From Bacillus swezeyi (GTDB taxonomy: Bacteria; Bacillota; Bacilli; Bacillales; Bacillaceae), in contig NZ_MRBK01000003.1 in NCBI RefSeq assembly GCF_001969815.1, positions 62,347 through 126,346 of the forward strand: DNA of 64,000 nt, read 5' to 3'. Under the pieces are notes generated by a model, which worked only from the letters and a program-made list of their open reading frames with translations, was not told the DNA's origin and searched no databases. Positions 17,250-26,453 of the stretch are shown here, piece after piece. The first letter of the stretch is position 1. Each line of letters begins with the position of its first letter. A program made the translations under genes and the position numbers.

Positions 17250-17705
17250 ATGGAGTGGAAACTGAAATCGTATGAGGAATTATCTAAAGAAGAGCTGTAT
17301 CGGATCATAAAGCTGAGAATAGACGTCTTTATCGTCGAACAAAACTGTCCATATCACGAGCTTGATGATATGGATGAAAAGGCGCATCATTTATTTTTAG
17401 ATCAAGAAGGAGAAATCTCGGCGTATTGCAGGCTGTTTTCAAGCGGTGTGGTTGATAAGGAGGCGTCAATCGGCCGGGTGATCGTCCGCAAACAGGACAG
17501 AGGCAAGGGCTGGGCAAAGACGCTTCTTGAAAAAGCGCTCGGCTTTTTGGAAAGCGAATGGGGAGAGACAGCGGTCAAGATCAGCGCCCAGGACTATCTG
17601 CGCTCTTTTTACGGTTTATTCGGATTTAAGGAAGTATCAGAAGTCTATTTGGAAGACGGCATTCCACATGTTGACATGGTCAAGACTCCTTTGACGGAAA
17701 ACTGA
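17250..17705 (+). CDS. ElaA-like GNAT acetyltransferase
   Basis: 151 residues starting MEWKLKSYEELSKEELYRI. The family hallmarks are LRIDVFIVEQNCPYHELDDMD and the acetyl-CoA loop IGRVIVRKQDRGKGWAKTLL. ElaA proteins are GNAT enzymes of unknown substrate. Same direction and close behind yqxK, ended by a strong terminator, so possibly the last gene of nudF-yqxK. Confidence 0.88.
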   Translation: MEWKLKSYEELSKEELYRIIKLRIDVFIVEQNCPYHELDDMDEKAHHLFLDQEGEISAYCRLFSSGVVDKEASIGRVIVRKQDRGKGWAKTLLEKALGFLESEWGETAVKISAQDYLRSFYGLFGFKEVSEVYLEDGIPHVDMVKTPLTEN

Positions 17706-17711
17706 AATAAG

Positions 17712-17738
17712 AAACCCCCTTTGAATAAAAGGGGGTTT
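17712..17738 (+). terminator. Rho-independent terminator after the ElaA-like gene
   Basis: AAACCCCCTTT (17712-17722) and AAAGGGGGTTT (17728-17738) with a TTTTT tail. Confidence 0.92.
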
Positions 17739-17816
17739 TTGGATCAAATAACCAGAACCTGTCATTCGTATCACTCATAAGATGCTAAAGAAAATGTTGA
17801 GCACAGGAGGCTTTTA

Positions 17817-18629
17817 ATGGATATGAAACAGGCTAAGCAAATGTATTTGGAGTTATTAAAGAAAGCGATCCTGTTTGAAATTTGGCAGGAGCATGAAAGA
17901 TATTTCCCAATTTCTGCGCCGGTCCCGGAGTCACTGCAAAAACAAATCGGATTAAACAATTTAAGAATCGTCCGCTATGTGATTCCTGATCCCGAGTCCC
18001 GCAGAGCGGGAATAGATAAGCCGCCAATTGCACACAGTATGATCGGTCGTGTGCGCATGGACAATTTGCAAATGTGTATGGAAACGGTTTTAAAAGAAAA
18101 CATCGCCGGAGACTTTATTGAAACAGGTGTATGGCGGGGCGGTGCCTGTATCTTTATGAAAGGCTTCTTGAAAGTACATGAAGTCGATGACCGCACAGTA
18201 TGGGCGGCCGATTCATTCGACGGTCTGCCGGCGCCAAACATCGAAAAATATCCTCAGGACATAGGTGACCGCCACTATAAGGTTGATTTTCTGAAAGTGT
18301 CGCTTGAGGAAGTGCAAAATAACTTTAAAAAGTACGATTTGCTTGATGAGAACGTTCAATTTTTGAAGGGTTGGTTTAAGGACACGCTGCCTGACGCTCC
18401 TATTGATCAACTCGCCATTTTACGGCTTGACGGCGATATGTATGAATCAACAATGGATAGCCTCTCAAACTTATATGAAAAAGTATCAAAGGGCGGTTTT
18501 GTCATTATTGATGATTTCACGCTAAAGGGATGCCGCGCGGCTGTGCTTGATTTCCTTAAAGAACATCACCTTGATGAGTCTGTACTTGTTCCGATCGACC
18601 CTTATTCAGTCTATTGGCGAAAACCATAA
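17817..18629 (+). CDS. TylF/MycF-type O-methyltransferase
   Basis: 270 residues from ATG 17817 with ACAGGAGG 7 nt upstream. SAM-binding motif I is FIETGVWRGGACIFM. TylF/MycF-type features are WAADSFDGLPAP and the acidic metal site RLDGDMYEST with IIDDF. Family members methylate hydroxyls of sugar or macrolide substrates with Mg2+. No glycosyltransferase or polyketide genes are nearby, so its substrate is unclear. It begins the accessory stretch and has its own upstream terminator boundary. Confidence 0.88.
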   Translation: MDMKQAKQMYLELLKKAILFEIWQEHERYFPISAPVPESLQKQIGLNNLRIVRYVIPDPESRRAGIDKPPIAHSMIGRVRMDNLQMCMETVLKENIAGDFIETGVWRGGACIFMKGFLKVHEVDDRTVWAADSFDGLPAPNIEKYPQDIGDRHYKVDFLKVSLEEVQNNFKKYDLLDENVQFLKGWFKDTLPDAPIDQLAILRLDGDMYESTMDSLSNLYEKVSKGGFVIIDDFTLKGCRAAVLDFLKEHHLDESVLVPIDPYSVYWRKP

Positions 18630-18647
18630 AAAAATAGATTCACTCCT

Positions 18648-19195
18648 TCATCTGTTAAGTGCGGGCAGGCTAAAAAATGGCTGCGTATATACAAGTATCC
18701 CTGTATTCCGTAAAACCGCTTCGAGCTGAAAACCGATGCGCTCAGCCATTTTTCTGCTTTTCAGATTCAGGCTGTCACAGCATATTTCAAGCCGTTTTGT
18801 ATTGAGATGTCGTCTGGCGAAATCAATAAGCCCTTGCAGCGCTTCTGTCATATATCCCTGTCCCGCAAATTCGAAATGGCACCAATAGCCGATTTGAAAC
18901 CGTTTCGCTTCCCATTTCATCCCGGTGAAGGGCGGTGCACCCGATCCATTCTTCTGTTTCTTTATGGAAGATACGCATCCTCAGGTCTTACCGCAAAATA
19001 AAATCAGCCTGCGCCTGTCTGACGTTGATTTCAGTTTCTTCCGCCGTTGGAAGCTCTCTGGCAAATAGCATCCAGGATTTAAGCACAGGCAAAGATGTTC
19101 GAATGGCATTATCACGGCCGCTCCGTCGTCTGCCCGCGGAGAAAAAGACGCTCGGTTTTAAAGCTGTCCGGAAAATCGAACAGTATCGGATTCAT
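18648..19195 (-). pseudogene. RimJ/RimL-type GNAT acetyltransferase pseudogene
   Basis: ATG 19195 with GGAGGG upstream starts MNPILFDFPDSFKTERLFLR. The frame then stops and is continued in another frame (LPVLKSWMLFARELPTAEET), then a stop, then RIFHKETEEWIGCTALHRD. A further frame change leads to FQIGYWCHFEFAGQGYMTEAL and SRKMAERIGFQ. Together these make one full-length GNAT of the RimJ/RimL group, with two frame changes and one stop. Confidence 0.85.
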
Positions 19196-19235
19196 ACGGA
19201 TTCCCTCCGGGTATTTTGGCTATCATCATATGACT

Positions 19236-19789
19236 TCATTCATGACATCTTCCCATCACAATCGTGTTATAGTATTTGCCGTCAGAAAGGAGCTTGTCTT
19301 TTTTTAAGATGCCTTCTATTTCAAAGCCTTGCTGTTGATACAGTCTGATCGCTCTCTCATTTGTTTCTAAAACACACAGCGTCATTTTTTTATTCCAGTG
19401 GAATCAGCCCAAAAAATAGATTCTTTTAAAAGGTTTCTTCCAATGCTGTATCCCCAAACATCTTTTAATACGCATACGCCAAACTCTATTTTATGAGAGG
19501 TGCGTTTTAACTCATTGCCTTCACATCTTGAAAATCCGACAATCCGGTCGTGAACAGCCGCTGCTAAAAATAAGCTTCTTTGATGTTCACGGTCTTTTTT
19601 AATCAGCTCTTCAAAACCTTTTGCATCTATAAAAGCTTCTCCCTTTTCTCTATCTAAATGTTCTGTCTCGCCATCAATTTGCAATCTTAAAGCAGACAAT
19701 TCTTTTGCATCTTGTTCAAGGGCGGGTCTGACAGTGTAGCTCATTCCTTTTACATAAAAGCGTTTTTTCATTATCAGGGTATACTCCAT
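19236..19789 (-). pseudogene. GNAT acetyltransferase interrupted in a poly-A tract
   Basis: The open frame (start between 19789 and 19744; MSYTVRPALEQDAKEL) runs to STGIKK and stops at 19382. The next frame continues without loss as MTLCVLETNERAIRLYQQQG and on to VMGRCHE, stop at 19236. The join falls in seven consecutive A (on the coding strand) in the GGAATAAAAAAATGACG region, so a one-base length change would restore one acetyltransferase of about 170-185 residues. It could be a real mutation, a slippage switch or a sequencing error. Confidence 0.8.
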
Positions 19790-19889
19790 TCATAGTGATA
19801 TTCATTCAAAAAAAGCGGCACCAATAGGAGTCTATCATATACTTTAACTTCCGCATCATACATCTATATAGAAAAAATAACGAACAGCG

Positions 19890-20563
19890 ATCAACATTCG
19901 ATTCGCTGTCCATTTCCATCTGATAAAATTCCCGGATGTGAATCAATCGGGCCGATGCCTCCTGCGATATCGAGCGCCCGCCAGACCATGCCGCCGAAGA
20001 CGAGATAAACAAGGGGACCCGCCCAGACTTCAAGGTTTCGAGTCGGCTCAATGCCGGAGTGAAGGACGAGGAGGTGCCCAAAAGAAAATAAATGATAAAA
20101 GGCCTGATAAATGAAGGCAAACAGGTCCCAATTCCCCGCCTATGTCTTTCAAGCCGCTCCACACATTTAAAAGCAGGATGTCAACCGCCGTACTTCCCGC
20201 AAAAGCTTGAATGCCAAACCAAACTGTATGACAGCGGCAAAACCGTGAAGAAGCGCCGGGATATTAGCCCCGTAAATACCGAAAGAAGATCTGATCAATC
20301 CGGGAAAAAGAACGCCGTATTTCGCCTAAACATCGCCATTTTAGCGCAAGGGTAATGGAGAGCACGAGTGAAGCGGCGGCGATAATGCCTAATACCTGCC
20401 ATGGCGAGAGCCCGATCGAAATGAACCCGCCTACCTTTGTACAATCTGGGGTATTATGGATGTGACCTGTCCTAATCGATGCAAAATTGCTCGCTTGCCA
20501 GGTGCGCTCCTTAGGCGCTAAAGGTATTAAATCTTTGTTGCTGAGTATATTTTCTCCTTTCAT
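19890..20563 (-). pseudogene. Truncated NCS1 family permease pseudogene (PucI-like)
   Basis: ATG 20563 with GGGAG upstream. The first part reads LSNKDLIPLAPKERTWQASNFAS then GGFISIGLSPWQVLGIIAA, matching the start of nucleobase:cation symporter-1 proteins such as allantoin permease PucI. Frame changes follow, with recognisable later pieces (NIPALLHGFAAV-like, LEVWAGPLVYLVFGGMVWRALDIAGG, GPIDSHPG). Only about the first 190 of about 490 residues are represented before homology ends near 19890. Confidence 0.75.
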
Positions 20564-20739
20564 GTCAGCTCCCAGCAATGATAACTTTCAGACAAACTAA
20601 ACAATTTTTTTCGGCGTTTATGGAGGCTGGCTAAGACAGAAGGGTCAGTGAAAAAGCCGAAACAAAAATATTAGCTTTTTATGAAACAGTTGTCTATTTC
20701 CTTCATAGGATAAAAGACCGGGATGACGCTTTCCTGAAA

Positions 20740-20758
20740 TATAATGAAAGCGTTTTCT
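20740..20758 (+). promoter_or_regulatory. -10 box overlapped by a CcpA-type cre site
   Basis: TATAAT at 20740-20745 is directly joined to TGAAAGCGTTTTCT at 20745-20758, which fits the cre consensus TGWNANCGNTNWCA at all but the final base. I see no good -35. A cre over the -10 region implies glucose repression by CcpA of the PTS genes that follow. Confidence 0.7.
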
Positions 20759-20803
20759 GAAGTAAGTAGCCGGCAGCTAAAAACATGAGGAGGGACTTGA
20801 AAA

Positions 20804-21103
20804 TTGAAAAAAATAGTATTGGTTTGTGCCGCAGGTATGTCCACGAGTCTGCTTGTCAGCAGAATGAAAAAACATGCAGAGGTGATGAAGGAAGATGTCG
20901 AAATCATCGCATTGCCTGTTTCTGAAGCGGGAAGTGTCGCCTCTGAAGCGGATGTCATTCTGTTAGGTCCGCAAGTCAGGTATCAAAAATCCCAGGTTGA
21001 ATCAATCGCGGGAGACATTCCGGTTGAAGTGATCGATATGCGCAGCTACGGAACAATGAACGGCGAAGCCGTGCTGGAGACAGCTTTGCAGCTTATAAAA
21101 TAA
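20804..21103 (+). CDS. PTS lactose/cellobiose-family EIIB subunit
   Basis: 99-residue cytoplasmic phosphotransfer protein from TTG 20804, with GAGGAGGG 8-9 nt upstream. The phosphorylated cysteine lies in LVCAAGMSTSLL (Cys8). It resembles CelA/LicB/GmuB EIIB. Followed 16 nt later by its EIIC; no EIIA, glycosidase or regulator is adjacent. Confidence 0.92.
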   Translation: MKKIVLVCAAGMSTSLLVSRMKKHAEVMKEDVEIIALPVSEAGSVASEADVILLGPQVRYQKSQVESIAGDIPVEVIDMRSYGTMNGEAVLETALQLIK

Positions 21104-21119
21104 AAGGGGGAGGACAGTT

Positions 21120-22463
21120 TTGAGCGGATTCATGGAGAAATTTGAACGAACCGTTGAGAGGTTTTTAGTTCCGGTTGCGGCAAAGCTGAATTCACAGCGG
21201 CACATATGTGCGATTAGAGATGCTTTTATTTTATCATTTCCGATTATTATGGCAGGATCTATCATCATCTTGTTAAACTTTGCCATCCTATCGCCGGACG
21301 GGTTTATCGCTAACATCTTATTTCTTGACAAACTGTTTCCGAATTTGGCCGATTATCAGGCGGTCTTCACTCCTGTGTTGCGGGGATCGCTTGAGATTAT
21401 GTCCATATTTGTCGTGTTTCTTGTTGCGCGCAATTTAGCCATCTCAATGAAAGCCGACGAACTTTTGGCAGGTTTGACGGCTGTCTCCTGTTACTTCATT
21501 ATTTATTCGCCGTATCGCCTGATCGAAAACGAGAGCTTTTTAGCGATGAAATGGCTCGGCGCCCAAGGGCTGTTTGTCGCTTTAATCATCGGCATCATTG
21601 TCGGTGAAGTGTTCAGCAGGCTCTCAAACGCGAAGCGTCTGCAGATTCATATGCCTCCGCAGGTGCCGCCAGCGGTTGCCCGGACGTTTAAAGTTCTGTT
21701 CCCGATTATCTTCATCACCATCGGCTTTGCCATTTTGAGCTTTGCGCTGATGTCCTTGACGAAAAATGGACTTCATGAACTGGTTTATACCGTTTTGCAA
21801 GCACCTTTAAGAGATATGGGGACGAATATTTTTACGGTTGTCTTTCTCGGCATCGTCGCCAATTTTTTATGGCTGTTCGGCATTCATGGCCCTAATACGA
21901 TAGCCGCCATCAGAGAGACGATTTTTGCTGAAGCCAACCTTGAAAATCTCGCTTTTGTGGCGAAGACGGGGTCTGCCTGGAATGCTCCTTTCCCGGAAAC
22001 GTGGGCCCTCAATGACGCTTTTGCGAATTACGGGGGCTCAGGTATGACGCTTGGGCTCTTGATTGCGATCTTTATCGCTTCAAAGCGCCGCGATTATAAA
22101 GACATCGGCAAGCTCTCGATCGGTCCGGGCATATTTAATATTAATGAACCCGTCATTTTCGGGCTGCCGGTCGTGTTGAACCCCATCTTTATGATCCCCT
22201 TTATCATCGTGCCGGCAGTGAATACGGTCGTCGGGTATTTGTTTATCAAATTTCAGATCATTCCGCCGATCGCCTATGCCGTTCCGTGGACGACTCCGGG
22301 TCCGCTGATTCCGTTTCTCGGCACAGGAGGGAACTGGATCGCGCTTGCTGTCGGGTTTCTCTGTCTCGCCATTTCCACGGTGATCTATCTTCCGTTTGTG
22401 ATGGCTGCCAATAAGACGGCGAATATAGAAAAGGAACAGTCTTTGGAAAATAGAGAGTCATGA
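21120..22463 (+). CDS. PTS lactose/cellobiose-family EIIC permease
   Basis: 447-residue permease from TTG 21120 with GGGGGAGG upstream. About ten membrane segments; family signatures [11 protein letters not shown] and [21 protein letters not shown]. Takes up and phosphorylates a beta-diglucoside-like sugar together with the EIIB; the exact sugar is unknown. EIIA must come from elsewhere in the genome. Confidence 0.93.
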   Translation: MSGFMEKFERTVERFLVPVAAKLNSQRHICAIRDAFILSFPIIMAGSIIILLNFAILSPDGFIANILFLDKLFPNLADYQAVFTPVLRGSLEIMSIFVVFLVARNLAISMKADELLAGLTAVSCYFIIYSPYRLIENESFLAMKWLGAQGLFVALIIGIIVGEVFSRLSNAKRLQIHMPPQVPPAVARTFKVLFPIIFITIGFAILSFALMSLTKNGLHELVYTVLQAPLRDMGTNIFTVVFLGIVANFLWLFGIHGPNTIAAIRETIFAEANLENLAFVAKTGSAWNAPFPETWALNDAFANYGGSGMTLGLLIAIFIASKRRDYKDIGKLSIGPGIFNINEPVIFGLPVVLNPIFMIPFIIVPAVNTVVGYLFIKFQIIPPIAYAVPWTTPGPLIPFLGTGGNWIALAVGFLCLAISTVIYLPFVMAANKTANIEKEQSLENRES

Positions 22464-22471
22464 AGCTGTTA

Positions 22472-22505
22472 GGGAGGCGCTTTTTACGGGCGCCTTCCTT
22501 TTTTT
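22472..22505 (+). terminator. Terminator of the PTS operon
   Basis: GGGAGGCGC (22472-22480) with GCGCCTTCC (22490-22498), then a run of seven or more T. Confidence 0.9.
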
Positions 22506-22513
22506 AAAAAAAG

Positions 22514-22542
22514 TCATGCCGCTCTCTTTTCTCTCATACAAT
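22514..22542 (+). promoter_or_regulatory. Candidate sigma-E promoter of spoIIM
   Basis: CATACAAT at 22535-22542 is a full match to the sigma-E -10 consensus. A weaker -35 (TCATG, 22514) lies with a 13-nt spacer after the eight-base -35 window. spoIIM is sigma-E dependent in B. subtilis. Confidence 0.55.
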
Positions 22543-22578
22543 CTATTAAAATCAAAAGCACGCCTGGGAGGAAGGTAC

Positions 22579-23235
22579 ATGCGGAAGCCCACAATGAAAG
22601 AACTGATATTTCAGCATATGAAAGACCATCTGTCGATCTATTTATTTGTTTCTGTGTTATTTTTAATGGGTGTGATTTTCGGCGCGGTGATCGTCAACAG
22701 TATGACGATCAGCCAAAAAGAAGATTTATTTTATTATTTAAACCGATTTTTTGGACAGCTATCAGAGGGGAAAGCGGCAGGCTCAAAGGAAATGTTTGGG
22801 CAGAGCTTTCTTCATAATATGAAATATTTAGGTTTAATGTGGATTCTCGGCATCTCGATCATCGGGCTGCCCGTCATTTTTATCATGGTCTTTTTAAAAG
22901 GGATCGTCGTCGGATTTACAGTCGGTTTTTTAGTCAATCAAATGGGAATCAACGGTTTTCTTCTGTCTTTTGTATCCGTGCTCCCGCAGAATGTCCTGTT
23001 GATCCCGGCTTACCTGATCATGGGCACATGTGCAATTGCTTTTTCACTAAGGCTCATCCGCCAGCTCTTTGTCAAACGCAGCCTGTCGGAAGCGCCGATA
23101 CAATGGTTCGGAAGGTATGCGTTCGTACTCGTCCTGATTCTCGCAATGGCTCTTGCATCCTCTTTCATAGAAGCTTATCTTTCACCGCTGTTTATGGAAA
23201 AACTGACAGATTATATATTACCGAAACAGCATTAA
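22579..23235 (+). CDS. spoIIM: Stage II sporulation protein M
   Basis: 218-residue mother-cell membrane protein of the SpoIIDMP peptidoglycan-remodelling complex that drives engulfment. ATG 22579 has GGGAGGAAGG upstream; the longer frame from 22516 is not used. Five or so hydrophobic helices, with the SpoIIM/UPF0-type core [19 protein letters not shown] and [13 protein letters not shown]. Sits just before fur, as in B. subtilis. Confidence 0.95.
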   Translation: MRKPTMKELIFQHMKDHLSIYLFVSVLFLMGVIFGAVIVNSMTISQKEDLFYYLNRFFGQLSEGKAAGSKEMFGQSFLHNMKYLGLMWILGISIIGLPVIFIMVFLKGIVVGFTVGFLVNQMGINGFLLSFVSVLPQNVLLIPAYLIMGTCAIAFSLRLIRQLFVKRSLSEAPIQWFGRYAFVLVLILAMALASSFIEAYLSPLFMEKLTDYILPKQH

Positions 23236-23320
23236 TTTAAAATGATTATTAAAAGATATTCATTTTGTTTATCAATTTATAATGATTATAGTTGGCTCTC
23301 TGCGCTCGTTTTGTTATAAT
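23235..23320 (+). promoter_or_regulatory. fur promoter with two PerR-box-like sites
   Basis: SigA promoter TTGGCT (23292-23297), 17 nt, TATAAT (23315-23320). TTATAATGATTATAG at 23277-23291 matches 14 of 15 bases of the PerR box TTATAATNATTATAA and abuts the -35. A second, poorer copy (TTAAAATGATTATTA) lies near 23237-23251. B. subtilis fur is PerR-regulated, which agrees. Confidence 0.8.
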
Positions 23321-23353
23321 AAGCTAGGTAATGCGGCGTAGGAGGGAAAGCCA

Positions 23354-23803
23354 ATGGAAAACCGTATTGATCGAATTAAAAAACAATTGCATTCTTCCAG
23401 CTATAAACTCACCCCTCAGCGCGAGGCTACTGTAAGGGTGCTGCTTGAGAATGAGGAAGACCATTTAAGCGCAGAAGATGTATACCTCCTCGTAAAAGAG
23501 AAATCTCCTGAGATTGGTCTTGCAACGGTATATCGGACTCTTGAATTGTTAACTGAACTAAAAGTAGTGGATAAAATCAACTTTGGCGACGGTGTGTCGA
23601 GATATGACCTCCGCAAAGAAGGAGCTGCCCATTTTCATCACCATTTAGTGTGCATGGAATGCGGATCAGTCGTTGAAATTGAAGAAGACTTGCTTGAAGA
23701 TGTTGAAGATATCATTGAAAAGGATTGGAAATTTAAAATAAAAGACCACAGGCTGACTTTTCATGGCATCTGCCATAACTGCCAGGAAAAAGAAGCGGAA
23801 TAG
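23354..23803 (+). CDS. fur: Ferric uptake regulator Fur
   Basis: 149-residue Fe2+-dependent repressor of iron acquisition. N-terminal winged helix (LTPQREATVRVLLENEEDHLSAEDVYLL, then ATVYRTLELL recognition), histidine-rich metal site HFHHHLVCMECG and a second CHNC pair for structural zinc. Monocistronic with its own terminator. Confidence 0.97.
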   Translation: MENRIDRIKKQLHSSSYKLTPQREATVRVLLENEEDHLSAEDVYLLVKEKSPEIGLATVYRTLELLTELKVVDKINFGDGVSRYDLRKEGAAHFHHHLVCMECGSVVEIEEDLLEDVEDIIEKDWKFKIKDHRLTFHGICHNCQEKEAE

Positions 23804-23815
23804 ACCGGATTAGAG

Positions 23816-23848
23816 AGAACCCTTTCATTGCTTGAGCGGGTTCTTTTT
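23816..23848 (+). terminator. Terminator of fur
   Basis: AGAACCC (23816-23822) pairs with GGGTTCT (23838-23844), followed by TTTTT. Confidence 0.88.
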
Positions 23849-23915
23849 TGATTCACACGTATAAAACTTGTCTCAGTTGGCATAAGTTTTAGTAATTGAA
23901 TCAAAAGAAGGGACG

Positions 23916-24152
23916 GTGAAAACAGTGATGAAAATGCTGAAAACGGCTGGCGATATGATCAAGGTGTTTGTGCTGTTTACCGGTTTTACCGTCTTGTTTT
24001 ATTATGCTATGATATGGATAAATTCTGAGTATGAAGACTATCATCGGTATGATAAACCTGAAGGAGCCGCCCTTAAGGTCGCCTCGATGGAAGGGGACGA
24101 ACAGGGCAGCTGGTTTGACCGGTTAATCTTTTTTTATTTGAACGGGGAGTAG
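23916..24152 (+). CDS. yqzK: YqzK family membrane protein (DUF4227)
   Basis: 78-residue single-pass membrane protein (helix in IKVFVLFTGFTVLFYYAMIW) with the downstream motif YHRYDKPEG. GTG 23916 follows AAGGGA; ATG 23928 is an alternative. It lies just before xerD, six bases away. Function unknown. Confidence 0.85.
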   Translation: MKTVMKMLKTAGDMIKVFVLFTGFTVLFYYAMIWINSEYEDYHRYDKPEGAALKVASMEGDEQGSWFDRLIFFYLNGE

Positions 24153-24158
24153 GATAGC

Positions 24159-25049
24159 GTGAAAGTTCATATTAAAGATTTTATCCACTATGCCGTTGTT
24201 GAACGGGGGCTTTCCCATAACACGGTTGTGAGCTATGAACGGGATTTGAACAGCTATGCCGCCTATTTAGAGAAAACAGAAGGTCTGGATTCTCTCAATC
24301 AAGTGACGAGGCTGCACATCATCCAGTTTTTAAAGCATTTGAAAGACGCCGGAAAATCCGGAAAAACAATCGCCAGACATCTTGCTTCCATCCGCGCCTT
24401 TCACCAGTTTCTGCTGAGAGAAAAAGTGACGGCTCAAGATCCGTCCGTCCATATTGAATCACAAAAAACGGAGCGGACGCTTCCGAAAGTTTTGTCATTG
24501 CAGGAGGTGGAAACCCTTCTGGACACCCCGAAGCTGACCAGTCCGTTCGGCTACCGGGATAAAGCGATGCTGGAATTATTGTATGCGACGGGGATTCGCG
24601 TCAGCGAGATGATCGAATTGAAGCTGTCTGACGTCCACTTGTCCATGGGGTTTATCCGCTGCTTCGGAAAGGGAAGAAAAGAGCGAATCGTCCCGCTTGG
24701 CGAAGCGGCATCCCATGCGGTCGGAGAATATCTCTCAAAGGCGAGGGCCAAGCTGCTTAAGAAAAACACAGAGGACGCTCTGTTTCTGAATCACCACGGC
24801 AGACAGATCAGCCGTCAGGGATTTTGGAAAAACTTAAAGAAAATCGCCTTGGAAGCGGGGATCAAAAAAGACCTGACTCCCCATACATTAAGGCACTCAT
24901 TTGCTACGCATCTTTTGGAAAACGGAGCCGATCTCCGGGCCGTTCAGGAAATGCTCGGCCATGCCGACATTTCGACGACGCAAATCTATACACATGTGAC
25001 GAAAACGAGGCTGAAAGACGTCTATAAGCAGTATCATCCCCGGGCATAG
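24159..25049 (+). CDS. xerD: Site-specific tyrosine recombinase XerD
   Basis: 296-residue recombinase (RipX in B. subtilis) that, with XerC-type CodV, resolves chromosome dimers at dif. Core-binding domain about 1-90, catalytic domain from about 105. Active-site residues visible: Arg147, Lys171, His242, Arg245, His268, nucleophile Tyr277. GTG 24159 has GGGGAG upstream. Not part of a phage: its neighbours are housekeeping genes. Confidence 0.96.
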   Translation: MKVHIKDFIHYAVVERGLSHNTVVSYERDLNSYAAYLEKTEGLDSLNQVTRLHIIQFLKHLKDAGKSGKTIARHLASIRAFHQFLLREKVTAQDPSVHIESQKTERTLPKVLSLQEVETLLDTPKLTSPFGYRDKAMLELLYATGIRVSEMIELKLSDVHLSMGFIRCFGKGRKERIVPLGEAASHAVGEYLSKARAKLLKKNTEDALFLNHHGRQISRQGFWKNLKKIALEAGIKKDLTPHTLRHSFATHLLENGADLRAVQEMLGHADISTTQIYTHVTKTRLKDVYKQYHPRA

Positions 25050-25050
25050 G

Positions 25051-25076
25051 CCGCGCGAAGCCAAAGCGCGGTTTTT
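25051..25076 (+). terminator. Terminator of xerD
   Basis: CCGCGC (25051-25056) with GCGCGG (25066-25071), then TTTTT. Confidence 0.85.
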
Positions 25077-25141
25077 CATTTGCCGGCAAAGAGATGTGAC
25101 ATGCTTAAATTGCGGGAAGTTTCTCACTATTTCCGTTCGTA

Positions 25142-25171
25142 TTGTCAACCGTTGTGTAAACGGTTTATACT
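25142..25171 (+). promoter_or_regulatory. deoB-pupG promoter with inverted repeat in the spacer
   Basis: TTGTCA (25142-25147), 18-nt spacer, TATACT (25166-25171). The spacer is nearly filled by the perfect inverted repeat AACCGTT/AACGGTT (25147-25153 and 25159-25165), an operator-like placement. Part of it (TGTAAACGGTTTAT) also approaches a cre site with two mismatches. Confidence 0.6.
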
Positions 25172-25257
25172 TGGCTAATAGCGGTATTTTGGTTTTTTTA
25201 TGCCAAATGTGACAGCCTAAAGATCAATCATATGAAAGAAAAAAAGGAGGCCATCAA

Positions 25258-26442
25258 ATGCCTGCATATCATTACAACCGCGTGTTTTTAATCGTTATGG
25301 ATTCTGTCGGTATCGGCGAAGCGCCCGACGCTGAAAAGTTTAATGACAAAGGCGCGGATACATTGGGCCACATTGCCGAACATATGGGGGGCATCAGCCT
25401 GCCGAACATGGCGAAGCTCGGGCTCAGCAACATCCGTGAAATCAAAGGAGTGCAAGAGACAGACCAGCCGCTTGCCTATTACGGCAAAATGAAAGAAGCC
25501 TCAAATGGAAAAGATACGATGACCGGCCATTGGGAAATCATGGGGCTTTACATAGACAAACCATTCCGGGTATTCCCCGAAGGTTTTCCAGACGAATTGA
25601 TCAATGAGCTTGAAAAGAGATCAGGAAGAAAAGTGATTGGAAACAAGCCTGCTTCAGGTACAGCGATATTGGATGAACTTGGAGCAGAACATATGGAAAC
25701 CGGTGCGCTTATCGTCTACACGTCAGCCGACTCCGTTTTGCAGATTGCCGCACATGAAGAAGTGGTGCCTCTTGAAGAACTCTACAAGATCTGTGAAATC
25801 GCGCGCGAGCTCACCCTTGATGAAAAATATATGGTCGGACGCGTCATTGCACGGCCGTTTGTCGGAAAGCCGGGCGAATTTAAACGGACGCCGAACCGGC
25901 ATGACTACGCGCTAAAACCGTTTGACAGAACCGTGATGAATGAACTGAAAGATGACAGCTTAGATGTCATAGCCATCGGAAAAATCTCCGATATCTACGA
26001 CGGCGAAGGAATTACCGAATCGCTCAGAACAACATCGAACATGGATGGGATGGACAAACTGATTCAAACGCTTGACCAGGACTTTACAGGCATCAGCTTT
26101 GTGAACCTCGTTGATTTTGACGCGCTGTTCGGACACCGCCGCGATCCTGAAGGGTACGGGAAAGCGCTTGAAGAATTCGATGCAAGGCTTCCGGAGGTAT
26201 TTGAAAAAATGCGGGAGGATGATTTGCTCATCATCACCGCCGATCATGGAAATGATCCTATTCACCACGGAACGGATCATACAAGGGAATATGTTCCGCT
26301 CCTCGTTTACAGCAAAAAACATGAAAACGCGGCAGAACTTCCGCTCGCTGATACATTTGCGGATATCGGAGCGACGATCGCCGACAATTTTAAAACGAAA
26401 ATGCCGAATTACGGAAAAAGCTTTTTATCCCTGCTTAAATAG
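25258..26442 (+). CDS. deoB: Phosphopentomutase
   Basis: 394-residue Mn2+-dependent alkaline-phosphatase-fold enzyme (Drm) interconverting (deoxy)ribose-1- and -5-phosphate. Metal and phosphate residues in [23 protein letters not shown] and [17 protein letters not shown] 8 nt before ATG 25258. Forms an operon with pupG for nucleoside breakdown. Confidence 0.96.
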   Translation: MPAYHYNRVFLIVMDSVGIGEAPDAEKFNDKGADTLGHIAEHMGGISLPNMAKLGLSNIREIKGVQETDQPLAYYGKMKEASNGKDTMTGHWEIMGLYIDKPFRVFPEGFPDELINELEKRSGRKVIGNKPASGTAILDELGAEHMETGALIVYTSADSVLQIAAHEEVVPLEELYKICEIARELTLDEKYMVGRVIARPFVGKPGEFKRTPNRHDYALKPFDRTVMNELKDDSLDVIAIGKISDIYDGEGITESLRTTSNMDGMDKLIQTLDQDFTGISFVNLVDFDALFGHRRDPEGYGKALEEFDARLPEVFEKMREDDLLIITADHGNDPIHHGTDHTREYVPLLVYSKKHENAAELPLADTFADIGATIADNFKTKMPNYGKSFLSLLK

Positions 26443-26453
26443 GAGGAAACGAC

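Noticed and set aside
24159-25049. Tyrosine recombinase as a sign of a prophage or integrative element
   Set aside because: Sequence and neighbours (fur, yqzK, deoB) identify it as the housekeeping XerD; no phage genes or attachment repeats nearby.
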